This document shows positions 18,449 to 26,627 of a stretch of DNA of 64,000 bases, in pieces. The notes under the pieces are model-generated. The model ran no database searches. It had not been told where the DNA came from and saw only the letters and a list, made by a program, of their open reading frames with translations. The translations under genes were made by a program, and so were the position numbers. Each line of letters starts with the position of its first letter. The stretch's first letter is position 1. Source of the stretch: Betaproteobacteria bacterium (GTDB taxonomy: Bacteria > Pseudomonadota > Gammaproteobacteria > Burkholderiales > WYBJ01). Where the stretch lies: assembly GCA_009377585.1 (NCBI GenBank), contig WHTS01000003.1, positions 92,077-156,076 on the forward strand, written 5' to 3'.

Positions 18449-20098
18449 TCAGACGAGATTGCGCTGGTAGGCGAATGCCGTCGCCGCCGTTCGCGAGGAG
18501 ACGCCGAGTTTGGCGAGGATGTTGCTCACGTGCCGGTCGATGGTCTTCTCGCTCAGGGATAGCTCGCGGGCGATGGTCTTGTTGGTCTTGCCGGCGGCGA
18601 CCAGGTGCAGGATCTGCAGTTCGCGTGCCGTCAACCCATGGGCGTGACCGGAGGGGACGTCCTTCATCAGCGACTCGATCCGGGCAAGATCCGGTGCGGC
18701 GCCCAGCCGCTCGAGCACGGACCTGGCCGCGTCGATCTCCAGGCCGGCGCCGTCCTCGTCCCCGAGGGCACGGCAGGCGAGTGCGATCAGCACGCGCACG
18801 CGCGCCGCGGCGTAGGGCGCCTCGATCCGCTGCCAGACGTCGAAAGCGCGCCGCAGCGGGCCGAGCGCAGCCTGCGCGTCGCCCTCGGCCAGGTCAACGG
18901 CTCCGCACGCCTGTGCGGCGATGGCGCCCGGCACCCCGGTATCGAAGTTCCGCGCAATCTGCTCCAGCTCCCGGCAGGCGTGGCGCGCGTCCTGGACCGC
19001 GCCCACCGCCAACATAATCTCGATGCACGCGGGCAGCAGGCCCATGCGCTTCAGCCGGTCCGTCGTGGCGCCTGCGGCGCGGCGAATGGCGGCAGCAGCC
19101 GCGTCCGTGCGTCCCTGCGCCAGGCGCAACAAGGCGAGGCCCGGCTGGGGCTCCAGGCCGAGGTGACTGGCGCTACGGTATGCCTCCTCGGCCGCGCCGA
19201 ACTCCCCCGTCAGGCGATGGACCTCGCCCTGCTGGTAGAACGCGGCGGCGGCGGCGCCCCGATTGATGCCTTGCGAACGCGCGCTGGCGCGTCGCGCCGC
19301 CGCGATCGCGTCCGGCCATGCGCCCTGCAGCTGCAGGATCTCCGCCCGATGGACCTGGCAGACGCCGGCGAAGGCGACCATATCGGATTGGCGCTCGCAC
19401 CAATGCGCAAGGGCGGCGGCCCACTCCCGGGAGCGGTCGATCGCGTATACCCGCTGGCAGGCGTCGATCACGCTGCAGTACATCAGGCCGGTCACGAGGG
19501 GCGACAGCTCTCCCGCGGTGACCGTGACCATGGTTTCGTCCAGGAGCGCCAGCCCGGCTTCGACCTGCCCCTGCAGCAGTCGGATCCGGCCTTGCTGGTG
19601 CCGGGCGCAGGCGACCAAGTCCGCGTCGCCGCAGCGCTCGCCGATGACGGCGGCATCGGCTGCAGCGGCGTATGCATTCTCGAAGTCGCCCGATTGCAGC
19701 CGCTGCTCGACCACCGGCAGCAACAGATAGCCGCGCTCGGCGCACTCCTGGGCCTCGCGCACCAGCATCCGTTCGGCACGACCAAACCAGCCGCTCGCGC
19801 GGCCCGTCTCGCCGCGCATGAGGTGGCGAAATCCCAGCCAGAAAGCACAACGAACGGCGCGAGCGCAGCGGCCGGCGTTCAAATGAGCGTTGTAAGCACG
19901 CTCCAATGTCTCGATGTATTCACGATCCCGACCGACCAGGTATGCCGCCATCGCAAACGACTCGAGGTCTACAGCCTCGAGCGGAGCTTCACGATCGGCG
20001 CGCGAGAATGCCTGGAACGCATCGGCCCAGGCGCGCTGCCGGTATGACCTGCGCGCTCGACCGAGCTGGTGACCCACGCCTGTTCGCTCGACTGCCAT
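18449..20098 (-). CDS. LuxR-family transcriptional regulator with TPR-like N-terminal region
   Basis: The 549-residue protein ends in a clear LuxR/GerE helix-turn-helix (GLTARELQILHLVAAGKTN, then SLSEKTIDRHVSNILAKLG), which binds DNA. The preceding roughly 450 residues are alanine-rich helical repeats resembling tetratricopeptide repeats. No Walker A motif is visible, so it is not a full MalT/LAL-type ATPase and looks like a repeat-sensor LuxR protein. ATG 20098 is taken as start; an in-frame TTG at 20110 is possible, and neither has a strong ribosome site. It lies upstream of, and in line with, the FAD oxidoreductase, which is a likely target. Confidence 0.85.
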   Translation of the reverse strand: MAVERTGVGHQLGRARRSYRQRAWADAFQAFSRADREAPLEAVDLESFAMAAYLVGRDREYIETLERAYNAHLNAGRCARAVRCAFWLGFRHLMRGETGRASGWFGRAERMLVREAQECAERGYLLLPVVEQRLQSGDFENAYAAAADAAVIGERCGDADLVACARHQQGRIRLLQGQVEAGLALLDETMVTVTAGELSPLVTGLMYCSVIDACQRVYAIDRSREWAAALAHWCERQSDMVAFAGVCQVHRAEILQLQGAWPDAIAAARRASARSQGINRGAAAAAFYQQGEVHRLTGEFGAAEEAYRSASHLGLEPQPGLALLRLAQGRTDAAAAAIRRAAGATTDRLKRMGLLPACIEIMLAVGAVQDARHACRELEQIARNFDTGVPGAIAAQACGAVDLAEGDAQAALGPLRRAFDVWQRIEAPYAAARVRVLIALACRALGDEDGAGLEIDAARSVLERLGAAPDLARIESLMKDVPSGHAHGLTARELQILHLVAAGKTNKTIARELSLSEKTIDRHVSNILAKLGVSSRTAATAFAYQRNLV

Positions 20099-20290
20099 TG
20101 AATTGGCCAATTCGTTCTGCCGCGAGTGCCGTGTAGTTTAGCCAATGGACACATCGGCGGGCCGAAAGCAGGAAAAGACGGCTCGAACCGCTGCAAGCAG
20201 CCTGGTAGTGCGTGCGACCGTGGATGCGGCGGAGATCGAGGCGGGATTGCGGGGACGCGATAACCTTGCCGCGTCCTGAGAGCGGAGAAA

Positions 20291-20322
20291 CGCCGGGCGC
20301 AGCGCCGATGCTGCGCCCGGCG
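20291..20322 (-). terminator. Perfect 12-bp hairpin downstream of the Spy-like gene
   Basis: CGCCGGGCGCAG (20291-20302) and CTGCGCCCGGCG (20311-20322) are perfectly complementary with an 8-base loop. The hairpin is about 68 bases past the stop of the minus-strand chaperone gene and is followed on that strand by a short T-rich run (TTTCTCC). It is a plausible terminator, but the T tract is weak. Confidence 0.5.
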
Positions 20323-20389
20323 TCGCGACCGTGCCTCGTTCCGTTCCCGCAGACGCGAGCCCGGCAGGAACGAGGCCGGCGCAGGCACT

Positions 20390-20920
20390 TCAGGCGCGGC
20401 CGCTGCCGTGATGATGACCGCCGCGGCGCGGACCATCGCGGTGGCCGCGATGCTTGCCGCGTGCCCCGCTCTGGCGCACGATCTCGTCGAGCACCTTGCG
20501 CTGTTGCGGCTCGAGCGCCTGCTGTAGCGTCGCGGTGGCCTCCGCCATGGCCGCGAGGTGCTGTGCCCGGCGCTGCGCCATGTCGGCGCGGAAACGCGTG
20601 AACGTGGTCGCATCCGCGTCGCGCGCCGGACGCTGCGGCCGGTTCTCGAAGATCGAAGCGCGCGCCTTGCGATATACCTGCCACGCGTCCTGTTGCGAGG
20701 CCTTGATCTCGAGCCGGGCGGCGAGCCGATCCAGACGCTGGCTCATGCGCGTCTGCATGCGTTCGCGCATCTGCGCGCGGTCGGTTTCGGTCATCTGCGA
20801 CATGCGCTGAAAGCGATGACCTTCCCCGTGCGGTTGCGACAGAGCCGGTGCGGCGGTGACGAGCACGGTCGAGCCGAGCAACGCGGCGGCGATGGTACGG
20901 GCGATGGTGGTGCGATTCAT
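20390..20920 (-). CDS. Spy/CpxP family periplasmic stress chaperone
   Basis: The 176-residue exported protein has a signal peptide (MNRTTIARTIAAALLGSTVL, cleavage near PALS-QP) and a helical, Met/Arg/Gln-rich body typical of Spy/CpxP, with an LTxxQ-like repeat surviving as LEPQQRKVLDEI and a His/Gly/Arg-rich C-terminus (GGHHHGSGRA) that may bind metal. Spy/CpxP proteins prevent aggregation in the envelope and damp the sensor kinase. The gene is divergent from a response regulator/kinase pair across a 209-base region that carries the predicted regulator box, which is the classical CpxP-CpxRA layout. Confidence 0.88.
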   Translation of the reverse strand: MNRTTIARTIAAALLGSTVLVTAAPALSQPHGEGHRFQRMSQMTETDRAQMRERMQTRMSQRLDRLAARLEIKASQQDAWQVYRKARASIFENRPQRPARDADATTFTRFRADMAQRRAQHLAAMAEATATLQQALEPQQRKVLDEIVRQSGARGKHRGHRDGPRRGGHHHGSGRA

Positions 20921-21001
20921 GGGTATTTACTCCTCAGGTTGGAAACGCATGGGCATTAACGCCCGGGCATGTAAACCGGCTTGCAGCAACGGGCGAGGTT
21001 T

Positions 21002-21021
21002 TGTTAACCGCGTGTAACGGA
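21002..21021 (+). promoter_or_regulatory. Predicted response-regulator operator in the spy-RR divergent region
   Basis: TGTTAA (21002-21007) and TGTAA (21013-21017), 11 bases apart and followed by CGGA, form a direct repeat typical of OmpR-class regulators. The 20-base segment matches 7826-7845 before the efflux operon at 17 of 20 positions. It lies between the chaperone and the regulator and could control both, including autoregulation. Confidence 0.5.
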
Positions 21022-21129
21022 ATGCAAGACAGGCGTTGCAGAGGCCGCGCCGACAAGCCGAAAGGCTATGCTTTGGACCTACGCAGCTCGTGACGCTTGC
21101 GCACGGCCGCGCGAACCGAGAGTCCCGCT

Positions 21130-21837
21130 ATGAGTCAGCGCCTGCTGGTGGTGGACGACGATGCCGAGCTGCGTACGCTCCTCGAAGGCTACCTCGGCGA
21201 GCAAGGTTTCGAGGTGATAGCGGTCGAAGATGGGACCGCGCTGCGCCGGGCACTGGACGCAGGCGCATTCGATCTCGTCATCCTCGATCTCATGCTGCCG
21301 GATGACGATGGGCTGGCGCTGTGCCGCGAGCTGCGCGCCCGTTCGCGCATCCCCATTCTCATGCTGACCGCACGCGGCGACGAGCTCGATCGGATCATCG
21401 GCCTGGAGATGGGGGCGGACGACTATCTGCCGAAGCCGTTCCATCCACGCGAGCTGTTGGCACGCATCCGCAGCATCCTGCGCCGGATGCACGAGCTCGC
21501 CGGCGAACGTCCGGCCCGCGAGCTGCGCTTCGCGGGGTGGACGTTGAGCATCGGCATGCGCCATCTGGTCGGCGCGGATGGCGTCGCCATCCCGTTGTCG
21601 ACTGGCGAGTTTCGCCTGCTGCAGGCGCTGGCGGAGAATGCCAACCGGGTCATGTCGCGCGACCGGCTGATGGACGTGCTGTCGGGACGCGAAGCAGGTC
21701 CGTTCGATCGCAGCGTGGATGTCATGATCAGCCGTTTGCGCCGGCGCCTCAACGACGACGCGCGCGAGCCCGAGCTCATCAAGACAGTTCGCAATGAAGG
21801 CTACCTGCTCGCGGCCAAGGTGGAGCGCAGCGCGTGA
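21130..21837 (+). CDS. OmpR-family response regulator (CpxR/RstA-like)
   Basis: The 235-residue protein has a receiver domain with the acidic pocket LVVDDDAE, phospho-acceptor D53 in VILDLMLPDDDGL, the Thr of LMLTARGDEL and the Lys of YLPKPFHPRELLARI. A winged-helix DNA-binding domain follows (LSTGEFRLLQALAEN, then RSVDVMISRLRRRLNDD). Its stop overlaps the GTG start of the cognate kinase (GTGA), so the two are translationally coupled. The divergent Spy/CpxP gene and the box at 21002-21021 point to an envelope-stress role. The matching box before the RND operon suggests that the pump is in its regulon. Confidence 0.93.
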   Translation: MSQRLLVVDDDAELRTLLEGYLGEQGFEVIAVEDGTALRRALDAGAFDLVILDLMLPDDDGLALCRELRARSRIPILMLTARGDELDRIIGLEMGADDYLPKPFHPRELLARIRSILRRMHELAGERPARELRFAGWTLSIGMRHLVGADGVAIPLSTGEFRLLQALAENANRVMSRDRLMDVLSGREAGPFDRSVDVMISRLRRRLNDDAREPELIKTVRNEGYLLAAKVERSA

Positions 21838-23300
21838 AGTGGCTGCCGCGAACGCTCTTCGGGCAGCTTCTGGCCGCCTTGGCTGCGGGGCTGCTCGCGG
21901 CGCAGGCCGTGGGTGCGTGGCTCATGCTGGACGATCGCAGCCGGTTTGCCGGACGCATTCTCGGCAGCTACGCGGCCGAGCGCGTCGCCGGCATCGTCTC
22001 CTTGCTCGACGACGCCGACGCCGAGGAGCGCGCTCGGCTGGTGCGCGCGTTGAGCGTTCCGCCTACGCGAGTGAGCCTGGAGGAGCCCTGGCGTGAGCGC
22101 GCGGAGCCGCTTTCGCCTGAGGCGCAAGCGTATGCGCGCTATCTGGAGCAGGCGCTGGCGCCGTCGCGCGACGTGCAGATCCTATCTCTGGTCCCCGCCA
22201 GGCGGGGACGATTCCACGATGAGCAGCGACGGCAGCATCGCGGCGACGACGGAACAGCACCGCCGGCGTCGCCGGAGGGCGAGCGCAAGATTCGCCGGAG
22301 CAGGCGTGGCGCCCGTTTTCCGCTCCTGCTGATGATCGCGCAGGTGCGTCTGGCCAACGGCGCGGTCGCGACCTTTCGTCATGTCGTGCCGACGGCGCCG
22401 GCGGACCGGCCGCTGCGACTGATCGCGCTGGTGGCGATCAGCGGCGTCACCGTGGCATTGCTTGCAGGCTGGGCCGTGCGCCGTCTCACCCGCCCGCTCG
22501 CCACGCTGGCCGATGCGGCCACCGGTCTTGCACGCAATCTCGACCGGCCGCCATTGCCCGAGAGCGGCCCGATCGAAGTGTCGCGCGCCGCGCGCGCGTT
22601 CAATACCATGCAGCGCGAGCTCAAGGCCTATCTCGAAACCCGCTCGCAGGCCCTGGCCGCGGTATCGCACGATCTGCGCCTGCCGCTGACGCGTGCGCGG
22701 CTGCGGCTCGAGCGCATCGGCGACGCGCAGGTAAAGGCGAGCCTCGACTCCGACTTCGAGGAAATGGAGCACATGATCGGCGGCACACTCGAATTCCTGC
22801 GTGCCGGCGCGAGCGGCGAGAATCCGATCCTGCTCAATCTGAATGCGCTGCTCGAAGGGGTGGCCGAAGACATCGAAGCGCTGGGCGCACGCGTGCGCGT
22901 TCACGGCCGCGCCGAGGCGCCGCTCCATGCTCGAGCTCACGCCTTGCGCCGCTGCCTCGCGAATCTCATGGACAATGCGCGCCGCCATGGCGGCGGCGAC
23001 ATCGACGTCACGGTGCTCGATTCACCGCAGAGCGTGCGCATTCGCATCGAGGATCGCGGGCCCAGCATTGCCGCGGCCGAGCGCGAGCGGGTTTTCGAAC
23101 CGTACGTGCGCCTCGAGCCCTCGCGTGCGCGCCATACCGGCGGCAGCGGTCTCGGGCTTGCCATCGCGCGCGCGGTCGCACGCGCACACGGCGGGGACAT
23201 TGCGCTTTCCGATCGTGGCGGCGGCGGCTTGTGCGCCGAGCTGACGCTGCCGCGTGTGGCGAATTCTCGCCTCGGTATGGCGTCGAGTCAGTCGTCATAA
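21834..23300 (+). CDS. Sensor histidine kinase, partner of the OmpR-type regulator
   Basis: The 488-residue membrane kinase has a first membrane helix at residues 8-32, a periplasmic region, a second helix near 195-215 (LIALVAISGVTVALLAGWAV) and a HAMP domain. H279 in ALAAVSHDLRLPLTRARLRL is the phosphorylated residue, the N-box is CLANLMDNARRHGGG, and GSGLGLAIARAVARAHGG is the G-box. Residues 122-165 of the periplasmic region form an odd basic low-complexity stretch (RRGRFHDEQRRQHRGDDG), encoded by repeat-like DNA that starts with the near-perfect palindrome GTCCCCGCCAGGCGGGGAC at 22191-22209. This may be an inserted element read in frame. Confidence 0.93.
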   Translation: MKWLPRTLFGQLLAALAAGLLAAQAVGAWLMLDDRSRFAGRILGSYAAERVAGIVSLLDDADAEERARLVRALSVPPTRVSLEEPWRERAEPLSPEAQAYARYLEQALAPSRDVQILSLVPARRGRFHDEQRRQHRGDDGTAPPASPEGERKIRRSRRGARFPLLLMIAQVRLANGAVATFRHVVPTAPADRPLRLIALVAISGVTVALLAGWAVRRLTRPLATLADAATGLARNLDRPPLPESGPIEVSRAARAFNTMQRELKAYLETRSQALAAVSHDLRLPLTRARLRLERIGDAQVKASLDSDFEEMEHMIGGTLEFLRAGASGENPILLNLNALLEGVAEDIEALGARVRVHGRAEAPLHARAHALRRCLANLMDNARRHGGGDIDVTVLDSPQSVRIRIEDRGPSIAAAERERVFEPYVRLEPSRARHTGGSGLGLAIARAVARAHGGDIALSDRGGGGLCAELTLPRVANSRLGMASSQSS

Positions 23301-23347
23301 CACAGGAAGTGCTATTCTCGGCGCGTCGCTACAGCCCGCAAATTGGT

Positions 23348-24004
23348 ATGGCCGTCAACCGAAACAATGTCGATCCAGCCGCGTTCAATGAGAAGGCAAC
23401 GCTTCCCTACGAGCTTCGAAGTGATGACTTTCGACTCGCCATGCAGGATGTATACGACTTCTTTTACGACGTAAACATCCATTTGGTGGAGAAAGGATTG
23501 GACAGGCTGGATGACATGCTTCGGCCCGCGATCATGTCAGGCTTGTTGTCGGACATGTTGACGGCAAGCTTGGCGAAGCATTCCAGGACGTTAGTGGAAA
23601 ATTGTTTCTTTAACGGACACCCCGACCTGGTGCTTCGCGGGAAGTATCCGAACAATTGCGTGAAAGCAGGCGAACACGGTGTCGAGATAAAGACGACTTT
23701 GAAATCCGGTGGAGCCGTCGATACTCATGGCGCTCGAAATCAATGGATGTGCGTATTCGTTTATGTCGTTGATAAGGATACTGAGCCAGTGAGCGATCGA
23801 AGGCCCATGACTTTTTCAGAGGTTTATCTCGGCCAAGTCACGGTAGACGATTTCCGCCGAAACGCCAGGAGCGAACTGGGGACCCGAACAGCGACGCTGC
23901 ATGCTGACGGGATTGCGAAGCTGCGTCAAAAGTGGATATACAAAGCCGGCCCTGCGGCAGGCGTCGATACTGCGCGCAAACGTGTCAAAGACCGTAGAGG
24001 ATAA
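23348..24004 (+). CDS. Putative type II restriction endonuclease (PD-(D/E)xK-like)
   Basis: The 218-residue protein ends exactly where the convergent methyltransferase gene ends. A candidate nuclease core is visible: HPDLVLRG with D93, then VEIKTT with E113 and K115, followed by a conserved-looking GGAVDTHGARNQWMCVFVYV segment and VYLGQVTVDDFRRN. I do not recognise the exact family or cleavage site; the length suits a simple type II enzyme. Codon use and base composition are visibly less GC-rich than the neighbours (runs such as TTCTTTTACGACGTAAAC), a sign of recent transfer. ATG 23348 is chosen because the upstream extension overlaps the kinase gene. Confidence 0.7.
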   Translation: MAVNRNNVDPAAFNEKATLPYELRSDDFRLAMQDVYDFFYDVNIHLVEKGLDRLDDMLRPAIMSGLLSDMLTASLAKHSRTLVENCFFNGHPDLVLRGKYPNNCVKAGEHGVEIKTTLKSGGAVDTHGARNQWMCVFVYVVDKDTEPVSDRRPMTFSEVYLGQVTVDDFRRNARSELGTRTATLHADGIAKLRQKWIYKAGPAAGVDTARKRVKDRRG

Positions 24005-25132
24005 TCAATCCGCAGAGCTCTCAACCCGCAAGGCAGCGAGCTTGGGTAGGGCGCGGGTGGCCATGGCGAAGTAGTCGAGACCCTTTTCGATACCCAGGCT
24101 TTCGTATCCGACTGCTTCCGCCGCTGCGAGCGTGGATCCAGATCCGGCAAACGGATCGAGCACCTTGCCTACACCCAGCGGCAGAACTGCTCGAACCAGC
24201 TGCCTTAGAAAAGCCTGTGGTTTCAGGCTGGGGTGCTGCGCGAGCCGGCGCTCCGAAGCATGGGTCGGCCTCGATTGGATGACGTCGCCGAAAGGCCGGC
24301 TCGCCGAAATTCTTCGAAAGCCGCCCGTATGCCACCTTCGCAAGTTGTCCTGTACCCGGCCGTCCAGCGGCTTTCTGAAGATGAGCCACGGCTCCCACAT
24401 CGATCGCGGCATCACGCTCACGTCAGCAAACTCCAGATGAGCGTGCTTTGGCCTGTCGCCGCCTCGCATCGTCATCACGAGCCGTACGATTTCGCCGCGG
24501 CGTTCCAGCCCCGCGCGCGACAGTGCGCCGGAAACGATGAATGAGAGCAGCGGATTGCTCGCAACGACGACGTTCGCCCCTGGCACGAGGACGGGAAGCA
24601 GGCGTCGTGCCCATGCAAAGAAAAAATCACCAAGCGCGTCCAGATCGGTTTGTCGCAAGACGGTGAATCGAGGCAGTGGCGACCGTCGATTGCCATCGAA
24701 CGATGGAGGGATCCTCCAAATGCCGCCCTTGCCGTCTCGAAGCTTCGCTTGTTGAGCTTCGGAGTACTCCACCAGGCCATAGGGAGGATCTGTCACAACG
24801 GCGTGAACGGAGTTTGGGATCTGCTTTTCCAGCCATAGAACACAATCGTCGTGCAAGAGCATTGCTTTGCCGAATTCGAAGGGCGCTTGCGTGTATCGAC
24901 TGGTCGCTGGGCGTGGCTCGTACAAAAACTCATTCAAGATGTACTGCGCACGATCCATCCGAACAAACAACTCAGGCGTATTGAGCTGAAGGTACGACCG
25001 AATCGATGACGTCGGCACATCGCCGAGGAGCCCCGCTACTTCGCGCGTGATTTCGTAGACGGTGGCGCCCTCGCGGCGGGAGCCTAATACATGAACTATG
25101 GCATCCCTGACTTCCCCCGGTCGTTTTCGCAT
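24005..25132 (-). CDS. DNA methyltransferase, N4-cytosine/N6-adenine beta class, with N-terminal winged helix
   Basis: The 375-residue methyltransferase carries the catalytic motif TDPPYGLVEYSEAQQ near residues 114-128 and the SAM-binding motif LDPFAGSGSTLAAAEAVGYE near the C-terminus. The order (catalytic motif first, SAM motif last) defines the beta class. The first 70 residues look like a winged-helix domain (VYEITREVAGLLGDVPTSSI), which could aid DNA recognition or autoregulation. The gene is convergent with the candidate endonuclease and the two stop codons are adjacent (24004/24005), an extremely compact R-M layout. Base composition is lower in GC than the flanks. ATG 25132 follows AGAGGG. 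Confidence 0.9.
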   Translation of the reverse strand: MRKRPGEVRDAIVHVLGSRREGATVYEITREVAGLLGDVPTSSIRSYLQLNTPELFVRMDRAQYILNEFLYEPRPATSRYTQAPFEFGKAMLLHDDCVLWLEKQIPNSVHAVVTDPPYGLVEYSEAQQAKLRDGKGGIWRIPPSFDGNRRSPLPRFTVLRQTDLDALGDFFFAWARRLLPVLVPGANVVVASNPLLSFIVSGALSRAGLERRGEIVRLVMTMRGGDRPKHAHLEFADVSVMPRSMWEPWLIFRKPLDGRVQDNLRRWHTGGFRRISASRPFGDVIQSRPTHASERRLAQHPSLKPQAFLRQLVRAVLPLGVGKVLDPFAGSGSTLAAAEAVGYESLGIEKGLDYFAMATRALPKLAALRVESSAD

Positions 25133-25438
25133 AAACCCTCTTCGGAAAGCCCGAGCTTAGAACCAAGACGTCCAGACGTCAATGCGATGGATGGAACGTG
25201 CTGGCCATGAAAGGGCTGCGCCAAGGGTTATCCGGGGCGAGTACGGCTCTTGTGCCGGTGTCGCGCGACCCGCAAATGGCGCAGGCTTGGGAAACCCATG
25301 CCTGTAGGAGGAGTCCTAGCACAACAATCGGCACCTCGCGCGTCCATGTCGTGAGCTTCGCCGGTACGGCAGTACTAGGAGCCAACCGGTCGTCGATTCG
25401 ATTCAGGCTCGGCTGGCGGGCGCAGGAGGAAACGAACG
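25133..25438. other. Gap of 306 bases, no gene seen
   Basis: This region lies between the methyltransferase start and the REC-PAS gene. It contains short microrepeats (GACGTCCAGACGTC near 25159) and AGGAGGAAACGA just before the REC-PAS start. No coding frame with protein-like composition, RNA gene or mobile element was recognised. It probably holds the methyltransferase promoter and the right boundary of the transferred R-M unit. Confidence 0.6.
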
Positions 25439-26350
25439 ATGCCGCTGCGATTGCTTGTCATCGAAGACCGGTTGTCGGACTTCGAGTTGATCGAACAGCA
25501 GCTGGAACGCCAGGGCGTGGCTGCGACCTGCCGGCGCGTGGACAGCGCGGACGATCTGGAAGGCGCACTGGACGACGGCGCCTGGGATGCGGTGCTCACC
25601 GACTACAACCTCCCTGGAATGAAATTTCAGGAGACGGTCTCGCGGCTGCGTACGCGCCGGCCCGAGTTGCCGATCGTGCTCGTGTCCGGCTACATGGGTG
25701 AGGACCAGGCGGCCATGTTGCTCGAGGCCGGCATCGCCGATTTCGTCCTGAAATACCGTCCGGCGCGCCTGGGTGCGGCGATCCGGCGTGCTATCGCGAA
25801 TGCCCAGGCGCAGCATGCTCGATGCCAGGCGGAGATCGCCCTGCACGATAGCGCGCAGCGGCTGCAGGAGGCGCTGGGCGAGGTGCAGGCAACCAACGAG
25901 CGCCTGGAGCAGGAGGTTGCGGCGCGCACGGCGCAGCTGCGCCGGCAAACCAACTACCTGCTCGCGCTGATCGACAATGTCCCGTTTCGCGTCTGGCTCA
26001 AGGATACCGAAGGCCGCTTCCTGGCCGTGAACCGGGCCCAGGCAGCGGCGCACGGACGCACGCCGCAGGACATCGTGGGCAGGACCGACTTCGACCTGGT
26101 GGACGCAGAGACCGCCCGCGAGTGGCTCGCAGCCGATCGCGAGGTCATGCGCAATCGCCGCCCTGCGAAGCACGACATTGCGCTCAACGGTGCCGATCGG
26201 ATGGGCTGGGTCGAATCCTACAAGGCGCCGGTGTTCGACGCGGCCGGCAACGTTCTGGGCACGATCGGCTACGCCCGCGACATGACCGACCTCGAAGCGA
26301 CTGACCCCGTGGGCGAGAGGGCGCGCGACCCGAGGCGTCCGCAGCGCTAG
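25439..26350 (+). CDS. Response regulator with REC and PAS domains, no output domain
   Basis: The 303-residue protein starts after a very good ribosome site (GGAGGAAACG). The REC domain has LLVIEDRLSDF, phospho-acceptor D55 in AVLTDYNLPG, Ser in VLVSGYMGE and Lys near residue 104. A coiled-coil linker follows (VQATNERLEQEVAARTAQLR) and then a PAS/PAC domain ending GTIGYARDMTDLE. Proteins of this kind normally continue into a GGDEF, EAL or kinase domain; here the chain ends 20 residues later in an Arg/Pro-rich tail. The frame one base back stays open past the stop to about 26430 with a plausible helical sequence, so loss of the original output domain by frameshift and deletion is likely. Confidence 0.85.
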   Translation: MPLRLLVIEDRLSDFELIEQQLERQGVAATCRRVDSADDLEGALDDGAWDAVLTDYNLPGMKFQETVSRLRTRRPELPIVLVSGYMGEDQAAMLLEAGIADFVLKYRPARLGAAIRRAIANAQAQHARCQAEIALHDSAQRLQEALGEVQATNERLEQEVAARTAQLRRQTNYLLALIDNVPFRVWLKDTEGRFLAVNRAQAAAHGRTPQDIVGRTDFDLVDAETAREWLAADREVMRNRRPAKHDIALNGADRMGWVESYKAPVFDAAGNVLGTIGYARDMTDLEATDPVGERARDPRRPQR

Positions 26351-26627
26351 CGCGTCTTGCCGCAGAACAAAAGGTTACCGAACGCGTTTGGCGGCACGCT
26401 GCGGTTGATTTCCGTATCCCTTGTCAGTAGGATTTCGGGCGAAACTCCAACCGCGTCCAACCTCTCCCGCGCGCGCAACCGATCGCGCGGCGCCGTTGAG
26501 ACCGAAAACGCGCACCGGCTGCGGCCACAATATCGAATGATTGCCTGCCCCGAATGAGCACTGTGCCGGCGGCGTTGCAACGGCCCGCGCCTTGTCGAGC
26601 GCTGCCTTTTCGGCTGACGGCCCGGCA

